A stretch of 64,000 nucleotides of DNA from Candidatus Rhodoferax bjergmarkensis (GTDB lineage Bacteria; Pseudomonadota; Gammaproteobacteria; Burkholderiales; Burkholderiaceae_C), in assembly GCA_016708345.1 (NCBI GenBank), contig JADJFX010000042.1, positions 1 through 64,000 of the forward strand, read 5' to 3'. This document shows, piece after piece, positions 25,730 through 35,268 of the stretch. Within the stretch, counting starts at the first letter, position 1. Each line of letters opens with the position of its first letter. The notes under the pieces are model-generated. The model was not told the origin of the DNA and did not search any database. It was given only the letters and a program-made list of their open reading frames with translations. The translations under genes and the position numbers were made by a program.

Positions 25730-28249
25730 TCACTGAGCTGCCCGGCGCAGCGTCTGTACCACGGGACGCTGCAAAACCTCGCGCAAACCCCACCAACCCG
25801 CAGCCAACGCCAGCACGGCACCACTGAGAGAGCCGAACAAGGGCACCCACAGCGAAACCACCCACTCAAATTCAAACACATACTTGGCCAGCGCCCACCC
25901 AACGCCGGTGGCCACGACAGAGGCCAAAAACCCTGCAAGCAAGCCCACACCGATCAATTCGGTGCGCTGAACTTGGCGCAGCAAACTGCTTTGGGCCCCG
26001 ATGGCGCGCATGATGGCGAACTCTTTGGCGCGCTCCTCACGCGTCGCTGTCACCGCCGCAAACAGCACCACCAATCCGGCAGCCAAGGTAAAACCAAACA
26101 AAAACTCCACCGCACCGATCACTTGGTCAAGCACGCGCTGAATTTGCAAAATGGTCGTGGTGGTGTCCACATTGGTGATGTTGGGAAATTGACGCACCAA
26201 GGTATTGTCAAAACCGGGGATGTCGGGAGCCTTGAAGGCGCTCATGTAGGTCGCCGGTACATTGTCCATGCGGCTCACCGGGTACATCACAAAAAAGTTG
26301 GCCCGCATTGACCCCCAGTCCACCTTGCGCACGGAGCTTATTTTGGATTCAAATTGCGCCCCTCCAATGTCAAAGCGCAATCGGTCACCCAAGCGCAAGT
26401 TGAGCGTCTTGGCAATACCTTCTTCCACACTGATGGCATCGGGCTCTTCCGGCGTCCAGCGGCCCGCCACCACTTCGTTTTGAGCCGGTTTGGTGGCGCT
26501 GTGGGAAACATTGAACTCGCGGTCCAGCAGGCGCTTGGCGCGCTCGTCTACGTAATCTTGCGGTGTGACGGTTTTTCCATTGACAGCCACCAAGCGCCCG
26601 CGAATCATGGGGTACCAGTCAAACTTGGCAACACCAGCGTCACGCAGCGCTTTCACAAACGCATCACCCTGTTCAGGCATGACGTTGATCACAAAGCGGT
26701 TGGGGGCATCGGGCGGCGTGGCACGACGCCAACTGCTGATGAGGTCGGTACGCAGCAACACCAATAGAACCAATGCCAGCAACCCCACCGCCAGCGCACT
26801 GACCTGCACCACGGCAAAGGCAGGGCGGGCTGAAATTTGACGGGTGGTCAGCACCAGCCACCTGGGTGCAGAGCCTTCGCGCACAGCCCAGCGCAGCAAC
26901 TTGACAGCCAGCCAACTCATGGCTGCGAACACCACCGTGGCCCCGGCAAAACCGCCCACCGCAATCAGGCCCAGCTTCACGTCGCTGCTGGCGGCCAACA
27001 GCAAGGTGGCAAAACCGGCCACACCCAGCCCCAGCACACCGATGGAGGCGGGTTTAAGGTTGCCCACATCGCGGCGCAGCACGCGCAGCGGCGGCACCTG
27101 GGCCAATTGCAGCACGGGTGGCAAGCCAAAAGCCAGCAGCAGCGTCAGCCCCATGCCCATGCCAAACACCACGGGCCAAACACTGGCCGCAGGCAGCGCG
27201 GTGTCAACCAAACCAGCCAGCAACAATACGAATACATAGTGCACGCTGTAACCGCACACCACACCCAAGCCACTGGCCAGCAGCCCGATGATGATGAATT
27301 CAAAGGTATAGCCCATAGCAATGGTGCGCTGGTTCAACCCCAACACGCGAAGCATGGCGCAGTCGTCCAGGTGGTTGGCCGCAAACCCGCGTGCCGCCAA
27401 TGCCACCGCCACCGCGCTTAAAAGCGCCGCCAGCAAAGCCACCAGATTGAGAAATTTTTCGGCCCGGTCCAGCGTTTGCCCCAACTCCGGGCGCCCGCCC
27501 TGCAGCGACTCCACGCGCACCCCGCGCACTTGCGGGTTTTTGACCTCAACCATAGCCCAGGCCACAAAATCAGCAACTTGTGCATCCTCCCCCGCCACGG
27601 CCATACGGTAAGTCAGGCGGCTGGCGGGCTGAATGAGCTTGGTGGCCTGCACATCGGCGCGGTGAATCATGACGCGCGACGCAAAATTCATGAAACCAGC
27701 GCCCCGGTCAGGCTCCACCACAATGATTTTGGCCACGCGCACGCTGGCATCGCCCAAGAGCAGTTCATCGCCCATACCCAAACCAATGGCTTCCAGCAAG
27801 GGGGCTTCCACCCATGCTTCTCCGGGTGCGGGAATGGCACGCGTCAGCTTATCTGGCTGGCCAGGTGCCGCGCTGATTTTCAAATTGCCACGCAGCGGGT
27901 AACCGGGTTCAACCACTTTGAGGGCCACCAGTTTTGAGGCCCCACCCTTGGCGTCCGTGGCACGCACCATGGTGGGAAAGCCTATCGTCTCCACCACCTC
28001 CAAGCCCAGTTCGCGTGCCTTGGCGGCAAACGCAGCAGGGGTGGCGTTGTCACTTGAGATGACGGCGTCGCCACCCAGCAACTGCCGGGCATCACGTTGC
28101 AGGCCACCCTTGAGGCGATCGGCAAAAAAGCCCACGGCAGTCAAAGCCGCCACGGCAAGCGTCACCGCCACGATCAGCAAACGCAGTTCACCCGAGCGCA
28201 AATCACGCCACAAGGAACGCGAACCCAAGCGCCAAAAAGATATGGTCAT
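25730..28249 (-). CDS. FtsX-like ABC transporter permease (YbbP type)
   Basis: This 839-residue membrane protein starts MTISFWRLGSRSLWRDLRSG. It has the duplicated MacB/FtsX layout: an N-terminal helix, a large periplasmic domain, three helices near residues 255-420 (including VALLAALLSAVAVALAARGF), a second periplasmic domain, and a final FtsX unit (FLFGFTLAAGLVVLFAAVTATREERAKEFAIMRAIGA). Members work with a YbbA-type ATPase in lipoprotein or lipid/peptide export. No ATPase gene lies beside it here, which is unusual since ybbA and ybbP are normally adjacent. The exported substrate is unknown. Confidence 0.85.
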   Translation of the reverse strand: MTISFWRLGSRSLWRDLRSGELRLLIVAVTLAVAALTAVGFFADRLKGGLQRDARQLLGGDAVISSDNATPAAFAAKARELGLEVVETIGFPTMVRATDAKGGASKLVALKVVEPGYPLRGNLKISAAPGQPDKLTRAIPAPGEAWVEAPLLEAIGLGMGDELLLGDASVRVAKIIVVEPDRGAGFMNFASRVMIHRADVQATKLIQPASRLTYRMAVAGEDAQVADFVAWAMVEVKNPQVRGVRVESLQGGRPELGQTLDRAEKFLNLVALLAALLSAVAVALAARGFAANHLDDCAMLRVLGLNQRTIAMGYTFEFIIIGLLASGLGVVCGYSVHYVFVLLLAGLVDTALPAASVWPVVFGMGMGLTLLLAFGLPPVLQLAQVPPLRVLRRDVGNLKPASIGVLGLGVAGFATLLLAASSDVKLGLIAVGGFAGATVVFAAMSWLAVKLLRWAVREGSAPRWLVLTTRQISARPAFAVVQVSALAVGLLALVLLVLLRTDLISSWRRATPPDAPNRFVINVMPEQGDAFVKALRDAGVAKFDWYPMIRGRLVAVNGKTVTPQDYVDERAKRLLDREFNVSHSATKPAQNEVVAGRWTPEEPDAISVEEGIAKTLNLRLGDRLRFDIGGAQFESKISSVRKVDWGSMRANFFVMYPVSRMDNVPATYMSAFKAPDIPGFDNTLVRQFPNITNVDTTTTILQIQRVLDQVIGAVEFLFGFTLAAGLVVLFAAVTATREERAKEFAIMRAIGAQSSLLRQVQRTELIGVGLLAGFLASVVATGVGWALAKYVFEFEWVVSLWVPLFGSLSGAVLALAAGWWGLREVLQRPVVQTLRRAAQ

Positions 28250-28290
28250 ATCACTACCTCAGGAAAAAACGCAGCCCACTAATTCCGTTG

Positions 28291-28680
28291 TCAGAGCCAT
28301 CGGCCGCTGTGCGGCATCTGAACTTCCTCCGCCGGGCTTGAGCTGATCACAAACGAACCCATCACAAAGCTGAGCACGCTGATAAAGATGCTGGCAAAGA
28401 ATGCGGTCCAAAAGCCCGACACCGTAAACCCTTTGACCAGTGACGACACCAGCAAAATCATCAGGGCATTGATGACAAGAAGGAACAAACCAAAGGTGAG
28501 AAAGGTCAGTGGCAAGGTCAGCACAATGAGCAGAGGCTTGACAAGGGCATTTGCAAAACCGAGCAACAGCGCAGAAAAAATCAACGATGAAGTGCTCGCA
28601 AATCGGATACCGCTAAAAAGCCGGCTGGCCGCCCACAGCGACACTGCGGTAATGGTCCAATGCAGGAAAAATGATGTCAT
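28291..28680 (-). CDS. Phage holin family / YvlD-like small membrane protein
   Basis: This 129-residue protein starts MTSFFLHWTITAVSLWAASR and has four hydrophobic helices. It shows the conserved SSLIFSALLLGFANALVKPLLIVLTLPLTFLTFGLFLLVINALMI pattern in pieces, typical of the '4 TMS phage holin, superfamily IV' (YvlD) group. The name comes from topology, and most chromosomal members are not phage holins; the function is unknown. It is 42 bases upstream of the permease gene in the same orientation and divergent from the large CheR fusion gene. The ATG at 28680 is chosen over a longer reading lacking similarity. Confidence 0.8.
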   Translation of the reverse strand: MTSFFLHWTITAVSLWAASRLFSGIRFASTSSLIFSALLLGFANALVKPLLIVLTLPLTFLTFGLFLLVINALMILLVSSLVKGFTVSGFWTAFFASIFISVLSFVMGSFVISSSPAEEVQMPHSGRWL

Positions 28681-28722
28681 GTTGTCCAGCCTGCAGGGCT
28701 GGTCTCGCAAGTGCTTTAGCGG

Positions 28723-31700
28723 ATGGTTTCTGAATCATACCGCGCCATAATGTGCCCCATGATTGCCCCCCTAGAACCCCTTAACGAAGTAAGCCAATGG
28801 AGCGACGGCAGCGAACCGGAACCGTTGGCAGAGTTGCCGTCCATCATCGATGCACTGCGCCGTCACTGCGGCATTGATTTTTCGGGTTACAAAACGTCCA
28901 CACTGTCCAGACGCATCCGCCAGCGCATGACGCTGCGTGAAATGACCACGACAGCGACCTACCTGCAGCAGATTGGCGAAAGCGAGGAAGAGCGTGCTGC
29001 CCTATGCACCGCCCTGCTGATCAACGTGACAGAATTTTTCCGCGATGCAGGAGTTTTCACGCAACTTGCAGAAGAAGTGCTGCCAGACTTGTTGCGCGGG
29101 CGTGACCCGGCAGACGATCTGCGCATCTGGTCCGCTGGCTGCGCCAGTGGCGAAGAAGCCTACTCGCTGGCGATGCTGGCACTCGATGCTGCGGGGCGCA
29201 TGGGTTTTCACGGTGACGTCAAAGTATTTGGCACGGACTTGGCAGCGGGTCCGTTGACACACGCGTCTCGCGGAAGTTATAGCAACGAAGCGGTCGCTTC
29301 AGTGCCTGATGCGCTCTTGCGCCGCTATTTCCAGCGCGAACCCAGCGGTGCCAGGGTGGACGCCACGCTGCGAAGGCATGTCGTGTTTGCCCGCCACAAC
29401 CTGCTGTCAGACCCGCCATTTACCCGCATTGACCTGGTGGTCTGCCGCAATTTTCTGATTTACCTCAAGCCGCAGGCCCAAATCAAGGCACTGACGCAGC
29501 TTCATTTTGCCCTTAAACCGCACGGGCTCCTGTTGCTCGGTGCCAGTGAAACCGTGGGCGATCTGGAGTCGCTCGCTTTCTCTGCGGTGGATCGATCGAA
29601 CAAACTTTTTCGCAAACAGCCGGCCCTACTTCCACGCGCGCTGGAGGTGCCTACCTTGGGTGCGCTGTCGGTGCCGGCTGAGCCGTCCAAGCAAATGCCC
29701 GACTTGGCAGGCAAGCCCGCCGAACTGCTGGAAGCCGAGCTGCTTTCCACGCAAGAAAGACTGCATGAGATGGTGCTGGAACTACAAGCCAGCCATGAGC
29801 GGGTCGATTTATCGAACGAAGAGCTGACTGCGTCCAACGAAGAATTGCAAAGCACCAACGAGGAGCTCAAATCCGTCAACGAAGACTTGTACACACTGAA
29901 CCGCGAGCTTGAAGAAAAAAACGAAGATTTGGCCGCACTCAACCGCGATTACGACCATTTGCTGGCCAGCACAGAAATCGGAACCGTGTTTCTTGACGCC
30001 AAACTGCAACTGCGTCGCTTCAGCCCCGCCGTGGATGAATTTCTGGCGCTGCGCGAGCATGACATTGGCCGCCCCGTCTCCGACATCAGCTATCGCTTGG
30101 GCTCCCAGCAGAATTTTCTGGCCGACCTGAAGCGATGTGCACAGGGTGGTGCCCGCATGGAACGCGAGGTGAAGCTGGACGACGGGCGCTGGGTGCTGGA
30201 GCGCATGCTGCCATTTGTGGAAGGCAATGGTGAACGCAACGGCGTGGTCCTGACCTGGACCGACATCAGCGAAGTCAAGCGCATGCAAACCTTGGCCGAG
30301 CAACTGGCTGCGGACCGCACCAAGCTCAAGGGCATTTTGGACACACTGCCCAACGGGGTTTACATCACCAGCCCCTCGCATGACATCGAGTACTTGAACC
30401 CAGTGCTGGAGCGTGAATTTGGTCCCGTGGAAGGACGCAAGTGTTATGCGTATTTTCATGGTCGCAGCGCTGAGTGTGATTGGTGCAAAAACAAAGTTGT
30501 GTTTGCCGGTGAATCAGTGCATTGGGAGTGGACCTCGGCCAAGGGCAAAACATTTGAACTGTTTGACATGCCATTTCACAATCCAGACGGCACGGTCAGC
30601 AAGTTTGAAATTTTTCATGACATCACCGCAATCAAGGACAGTCGGCGACGCATGAAGGAAGCCGCACAACTGGCGCAAGTTGGCCACTGGGAATGGGTGC
30701 TGGCCACTGGAGAATTGCGCTGGAGCGATGAAACCTTTGCCTGCTTTGGCTACAAGCCCGCCGAAGTGGTACCAAGCTTCGAGCTTTTTGTAGGGCACAT
30801 CCATGAGCAGGATCGTGCCTTGGTGCAATCGAAGGTTCAGTTTTCGCTCGCACATGGCAGCGAATATGAAGTGGAATTCCGCTTCCGCCGTGTTGACGGC
30901 AGCGCACGCATTGGCCGTGCCACCGGACATGTTGAACGTGATTTTCAAGGCACCTCAGTGACCATGTCGGGTGCCATGCAGGACATCACCGCGCTGCGGC
31001 AGTCTGAAAAGCGCTTCAAAGTCGCCTTTCGGGCCAGCCCGCTGGCGGCATCGATTGCCAGAATGGCCGATGGTGTGTTCGTTGATGTCAATGAAAAGTA
31101 TGAAAAATACTTCGGCTGGACCCCCGATGACCTGTTGGGAAAATCGTCAGTCGATATTGGCTTGTGGACTGACAAGGCTTGCCGTGACACATGGATTAGT
31201 GAGTTAAGGCGCATCGGCACCACACTTGATTTTGAATCGCAGTGGCGAAACAAGCATGGAGAACTGCGCCAGGTCAGCATCTCTGCCGAATTGATCGACA
31301 TTGATGGCGAGCCCCATGTATTGGCTTTTACGCAGGACATTACCTTACGCAAAGCCAGCGAAGCGCGCATTGAGTTCCTGGCGCATCACGACCCACTCAC
31401 CAGCTTGCCCAACCGGGTGATGTTTCGCGACCGTTTTGCACTGGCCACTGCGTGGGCTGAGCGCAGCGCAGGAAAAGTGGCCCTCCTCTATGTTGACCTC
31501 GACCATTTCAAAAACATCAACGACACCCTCGGGCATCCCGTGGGCGATCAATTGCTGCTCCAAGTGGCCCAGCGTTTGCGCCGATGCGTGCGCGATACCG
31601 ACACCATCAGCCGCCAAGGTGGGGACGAATTTTTGATTGCACTCACAGACATTGCTGAGCTTGATACCGTCAGCCAACTCGCCACCAAAGTGCTTGAAAC

Positions 31701-32673
31701 ACTGGCTTTGCCATTTGCCATTGAAGGCCATGAGCTCACCGCTACGCTTTCCATGGGCGTCGCTGTTTGGCCCGATGATGGCCAGGATTTTGACGCCCTG
31801 CTGCAGCGCGCCGACACCGCCATGTACCAGGCCAAATCGGCCGGACGCAACACCTACCGCTTTTATACGGCCGAGATGAATGCGCAGGCACTGGAACACC
31901 TTCAATTACGCACTGCCTTGCATCGCGCCTTGGACAAGCACGAATTTTTGCTGCACTACCAGCCACAGATTCACCTTGTCAGTGGTCGTGTGATTGGCGT
32001 AGAGGCCCTCTTGCGCTGGCGCAGAGGAACAGGCGAGTTGGTGCCGCCTGCACGCTTTATTCCTGCAGCAGAGGAAAGTGGCCTGATCGTGCCCATAGGC
32101 GAGTGGGTACTGCGCGAAGCCTGCGCCCAGGCCGTGCGCTGGCAACAAGCCGGACTGCCGGAGATGACGATGGCGGTCAATTTGTCAGCCGTGCAATTTC
32201 GCCGTGGCAATCTGGAGCACAGCGTGATGAAGGCGCTGACTGACTCGGGTCTGGAGCCGTCGCGGCTGGAACTGGAACTGACTGAATCGCTGCTGCTGGA
32301 CGACGCCGAGCATGTGCTCGATGTGGTACGCCGCTTCAAGTCCCTGGGCGTGTGCCTGTCCATTGACGACTTCGGCACCGGCTACTCCAGCCTGGCCTAC
32401 CTCAAGCGTTTTGCCGTGGACAAGCTCAAGATTGACCAGTCTTTTGTGCGCGACATCGTCAGTGACCCCGATGACGCCGCCATCGTGCGCGCCATCATCA
32501 GCATGGCGCGCAGCCTCAAGCTCAAGGTCATCGCCGAGGGCGTGGAAACCAAAGACGCGGCACGCTTCCTGGGCTTGTACCAGTGCGATGAAGCACAGGG
32601 CTATCACATTGCCCACCCCATGCCGGCCGATGCATTGCAGGCGTGGCTTCAGCAAAGACTACAAGCGGTCTGA
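28723..32673 (+). CDS. CheR-PAS-GGDEF-EAL fusion protein
   Basis: This 1316-residue multidomain protein has, in order: a CheR all-alpha domain (~35-90); an AdoMet-dependent methyltransferase fold (~95-295; WSAGCASGEEAYSLAML is the AdoMet motif, DLVVCRNFLIYL follows); a coiled coil (~325-400, NEELTASNEELQSTNEELKS); about four PAS domains (~405-890); GGDEF with an intact RQGGDEFLIAL (~966); and EAL with GVEALLRW (~1094) and DDFGTGYSSLAYLKRF. It should link protein-carboxyl methylation to c-di-GMP synthesis or breakdown. No CheB domain is present. The ATG at 28723 is used; 28750 and 28759 are alternatives. Confidence 0.9.
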   Translation: MVSESYRAIMCPMIAPLEPLNEVSQWSDGSEPEPLAELPSIIDALRRHCGIDFSGYKTSTLSRRIRQRMTLREMTTTATYLQQIGESEEERAALCTALLINVTEFFRDAGVFTQLAEEVLPDLLRGRDPADDLRIWSAGCASGEEAYSLAMLALDAAGRMGFHGDVKVFGTDLAAGPLTHASRGSYSNEAVASVPDALLRRYFQREPSGARVDATLRRHVVFARHNLLSDPPFTRIDLVVCRNFLIYLKPQAQIKALTQLHFALKPHGLLLLGASETVGDLESLAFSAVDRSNKLFRKQPALLPRALEVPTLGALSVPAEPSKQMPDLAGKPAELLEAELLSTQERLHEMVLELQASHERVDLSNEELTASNEELQSTNEELKSVNEDLYTLNRELEEKNEDLAALNRDYDHLLASTEIGTVFLDAKLQLRRFSPAVDEFLALREHDIGRPVSDISYRLGSQQNFLADLKRCAQGGARMEREVKLDDGRWVLERMLPFVEGNGERNGVVLTWTDISEVKRMQTLAEQLAADRTKLKGILDTLPNGVYITSPSHDIEYLNPVLEREFGPVEGRKCYAYFHGRSAECDWCKNKVVFAGESVHWEWTSAKGKTFELFDMPFHNPDGTVSKFEIFHDITAIKDSRRRMKEAAQLAQVGHWEWVLATGELRWSDETFACFGYKPAEVVPSFELFVGHIHEQDRALVQSKVQFSLAHGSEYEVEFRFRRVDGSARIGRATGHVERDFQGTSVTMSGAMQDITALRQSEKRFKVAFRASPLAASIARMADGVFVDVNEKYEKYFGWTPDDLLGKSSVDIGLWTDKACRDTWISELRRIGTTLDFESQWRNKHGELRQVSISAELIDIDGEPHVLAFTQDITLRKASEARIEFLAHHDPLTSLPNRVMFRDRFALATAWAERSAGKVALLYVDLDHFKNINDTLGHPVGDQLLLQVAQRLRRCVRDTDTISRQGGDEFLIALTDIAELDTVSQLATKVLETLALPFAIEGHELTATLSMGVAVWPDDGQDFDALLQRADTAMYQAKSAGRNTYRFYTAEMNAQALEHLQLRTALHRALDKHEFLLHYQPQIHLVSGRVIGVEALLRWRRGTGELVPPARFIPAAEESGLIVPIGEWVLREACAQAVRWQQAGLPEMTMAVNLSAVQFRRGNLEHSVMKALTDSGLEPSRLELELTESLLLDDAEHVLDVVRRFKSLGVCLSIDDFGTGYSSLAYLKRFAVDKLKIDQSFVRDIVSDPDDAAIVRAIISMARSLKLKVIAEGVETKDAARFLGLYQCDEAQGYHIAHPMPADALQAWLQQRLQAV

Positions 32674-32700
32674 ACCCTTTCTGCAGGCGCACCCAGTGCA

Positions 32701-33360
32701 TCAGTGTCCGAGAGCCTTGTCGCCCCACAACTGCTTCAAACGCTCGTCCCGACCACAGCGGCTACGGTAGTAGTTGTAACGAATTGGATTCTTCTGGTAG
32801 TAGTCTTGGTGGTAGGCCTCGGCCGGATAGAAAACACTGGCGGGCATGATCTCGGTCACGATGGCTTCCTTGAACGGCTTGGATTTCTCCAGCGCCGCTC
32901 GTGAGGCCTGGGCAAGCTTCAATTGCTCATCGTTGTGGGTAAAAATGGCGCTGCGGTAGGGTGACCCATGGTCACAGAACTGCTGGTCCTTGACGGTGGG
33001 GTCAATGGAGCGCCAGAAATACGCTAGCAGTCGTTCGTAGCTGACTTTGGCCGGGTCATACTCCACCTGCACCACTTCCGCGTGGCCCGTGCTGTGGCTT
33101 GAAACCTGCTCGTAGCTTGGGTTGACCGTGGTACCCCCCGTATAGCCTGATGTGGTCGAAATGACACCCGGAATTTTGTCAAAGTCGGATTCAACACACC
33201 AAAAGCACCCCCCGGCAAAGGTGGCCCGGGCGGTACTTGTTTTAGCTGCGCCTGCAAGGGGCGCAACGCCTGACTGTGCGGTGACTGCCAGGGACACGCC
33301 CAACACAACACCTGCGACCAAAACGCGCCAACCCAATTGAAACCCATATCGGGCGTTCAT
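32701..33360 (-). CDS. msrA: Peptide-methionine (S)-S-oxide reductase, probably exported
   Basis: This 219-residue protein repairs methionine-S-sulfoxide in proteins. The catalytic motif is GGCFWCVESDF (~residues 50-60), followed by GVISTTSGYTGGTTVNPSYE and the C-terminal HQDYYQKNP. A hydrophobic N-terminal segment (WRVLVAGVVLGVSLAVTAQ) looks like a signal peptide, so it is probably periplasmic. The start at 33360 overlaps the msrB stop by four bases (ATGA); an upstream extension is rejected because it lies inside msrB. Two C-terminal cysteines typical of recycling MsrA are represented by one visible (RSRCGRDE). Confidence 0.92.
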   Translation of the reverse strand: MNARYGFQLGWRVLVAGVVLGVSLAVTAQSGVAPLAGAAKTSTARATFAGGCFWCVESDFDKIPGVISTTSGYTGGTTVNPSYEQVSSHSTGHAEVVQVEYDPAKVSYERLLAYFWRSIDPTVKDQQFCDHGSPYRSAIFTHNDEQLKLAQASRAALEKSKPFKEAIVTEIMPASVFYPAEAYHQDYYQKNPIRYNYYRSRCGRDERLKQLWGDKALGH

Positions 33361-33839
33361 GCAGCACCTACAAACTTGAGTGCTACACCATTGTTGCAAT
33401 AACGTTTTCCTGTAGGCTGCGGGCCATCATTGAACACATGACCTTGATGCCCCCCGCAACGCGCGCAGTGGTACTCGGTGCGCGGCCACACCAGCTTGAA
33501 ATCGGTTTTGGTCTGCACCGCCCCGGACAAGGTGCTGAAAAAACTCGGCCAGCCGGTGCCACTGTCAAATTTCATGTCTGAAGTGAACAAGGGCAAATCA
33601 CAGCCCGCGCAGTGGTAGACCCCCTTGCGTTTTTCCGTATTGAGCGCGCTGGTACCGGCGCGCTCTGTGCCTTCACGGCGCAGCACCTCGTACTGCTCGG
33701 GCGACAGGCGCTTGCGCCACTCGGCGTCGCTCATATTGAACGGTTCGATTTTGGGCGCATCGCCGCTGGAGCCGACTGCAAATGCGTAAGGGGCCAGGCC
33801 AATGCCGCCCATCCAGGTAAACAGTTGACGACGGGTCAT
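33357..33839 (-). CDS. msrB: Peptide-methionine (R)-S-oxide reductase, probably exported
   Basis: This 160-residue protein repairs methionine-R-sulfoxide. Zinc-binding pairs CAGC and CARC are present, with KFDSGTGWPSFF between them. The catalytic cysteine is in the C-terminal RYCNNGVALKF. The N-terminus MTRRQLFTWMGGIGLAPYAFA carries twin arginines and a hydrophobic core, which suggests export, possibly by the Tat route. It is the first gene of an msrB-msrA pair translated in overlap. Together the two would protect periplasmic proteins from oxidation of both sulfoxide isomers. Confidence 0.92.
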   Translation of the reverse strand: MTRRQLFTWMGGIGLAPYAFAVGSSGDAPKIEPFNMSDAEWRKRLSPEQYEVLRREGTERAGTSALNTEKRKGVYHCAGCDLPLFTSDMKFDSGTGWPSFFSTLSGAVQTKTDFKLVWPRTEYHCARCGGHQGHVFNDGPQPTGKRYCNNGVALKFVGAA

Positions 33840-33969
33840 GGAAATTTCCTTTGCGTGTGGTGAATGCAGATTTGGTCGGTGCTACCGTCAAAACCTTACA
33901 CCACCCCACCTGTCCAGAAATACAACCCGGCTTAATCCCGCGCACCAGCCAATGGCATTGCGGTGCGTA

Positions 33970-35061
33970 TCAGGTATCTTTTGAAATTTTGATGGTCGGA
34001 AATTTGGACGAAAAATCTTTGTTCTTGGCGGCAATCGACACCGCCACCTTGCGCGCCACGCCGCGGTAAATGCCCGCCACCTCGCTGTCGGGGTCAGACA
34101 CCACTGTGGGATGGCCAGTGTCAGCCTGCAGACGAATCTGCATGTTCAAAGGCAAGGCTCCCAAGTAATCCATGCCATAGTCTTGCGCCAACTTGCGGCC
34201 GCCGTCAGCGCCAAAAATGTGCTCCACATGGCCGCAATTGCTGCACACATGCACCGCCATGTTTTCCACAATGCCCAATATCGGAACACCCACCTTTTCG
34301 AACATCTTGATACCTTTTTTGGCGTCCAGCAGCGCAATGTCCTGCGGCGTGGTCACCACCACTGCACCGGTCAGCGGCACACGCTGGGAGAGCGTCAGCT
34401 GAATGTCGCCGGTGCCAGGAGGCATGTCCACAATCAGATAGTCCAGATCGCGCCAGTTGGTCTGGCGCAGCAACTGCTCCAGCGCCTGGGTGGCCATTGG
34501 GCCGCGCCAGATCATGGCCTCGTCCTGCGCTACCAAAAAGCCGATCGACATGACCTGCACACCGTAGTTTTCCAGCGGCTCCATGGTCTTGCCGTCTTCA
34601 CTCTCGGGGCGGCCCTCAATACCCATCATCATGGGCACGCTGGGTCCGTAAATGTCGGCATCGAGCAAACCCACACTGGCACCTTCTGCGGCCAGTGCCA
34701 GCGCCAGATTGACCGCCGTGGTGCTCTTGCCCACGCCGCCTTTGCCAGACGCCACCGCCACAATGTTTTTCACCTTGGGCAGCAGTTGCACACCGCGCTG
34801 CACCGCGTGCGCGACAATTTTCATCGTCACGTTCACCGACACGTTGTCCACACCCGCTACAGCCTTGGCGGCGGTGATCAGGGCTTGCCGCAAGCCGGGT
34901 ATCTGGCTTTTGGCGGGATACCCCAGCTCAAGATCAAAAGTCACGTTGCCCTTGTGAATGGACAGGTTTTTGATGGATTTGGAGGACACGAAGTCGACTC
35001 CGGTATTGGGGTCAACCACCCCCTTGAAAGCGTCCATCAGCGCTTGTTCTGTCACTGCCAT
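33970..35061 (-). CDS. apbC: Iron-sulfur cluster carrier protein ApbC (Mrp/NBP35 ATPase)
   Basis: This 363-residue protein has an N-terminal MIP18-like domain (residues ~1-90, MAVTEQALMDAFKGVVDPNTG). A deviant Walker A, ASGKGGVGKST, at ~108-118 begins the P-loop domain, followed by LLDADIYGPSVPMMMG, YLIVDMPPGTGD and the C-x-x-C motif VCSNCGHVEHIFG that binds the bridging Fe-S cluster. It delivers Fe-S clusters to target proteins in the cytoplasm. It stands alone, with 130 bp before msrB and a divergent patatin gene. Length and motifs are standard. Confidence 0.93.
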   Translation of the reverse strand: MAVTEQALMDAFKGVVDPNTGVDFVSSKSIKNLSIHKGNVTFDLELGYPAKSQIPGLRQALITAAKAVAGVDNVSVNVTMKIVAHAVQRGVQLLPKVKNIVAVASGKGGVGKSTTAVNLALALAAEGASVGLLDADIYGPSVPMMMGIEGRPESEDGKTMEPLENYGVQVMSIGFLVAQDEAMIWRGPMATQALEQLLRQTNWRDLDYLIVDMPPGTGDIQLTLSQRVPLTGAVVVTTPQDIALLDAKKGIKMFEKVGVPILGIVENMAVHVCSNCGHVEHIFGADGGRKLAQDYGMDYLGALPLNMQIRLQADTGHPTVVSDPDSEVAGIYRGVARKVAVSIAAKNKDFSSKFPTIKISKDT

Positions 35062-35268
35062 TGATTTCCTCTGTCTTTCACATGAAGACCGCTAGTCTAG
35101 CGAAGACGGTTTTACCTTTGGCAACGCAGGTTTACAACGCAGGCTCATAGCAGCCAACAAGCCGTCACAGCCGACTTGTTGCATTTGCCCCATAGAGCAG
35201 CACAATTGCCCACCGTCTTGCGGGTTTTTCTGCGCGCTGGCGCGCACAAGCAGGCTGATAATGACTTC

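Noticed and set aside
26837..27421. Plus-strand histidine/glutamine-rich ORFs opposite the permease gene
   Set aside because: They are shadows of the permease coding strand with biased composition and no ribosome site or motif.
35176..35268. A longer patatin-like protein start at 35176
   Set aside because: The added residues show no similarity to the family; the fold begins shortly after ATG 35269.
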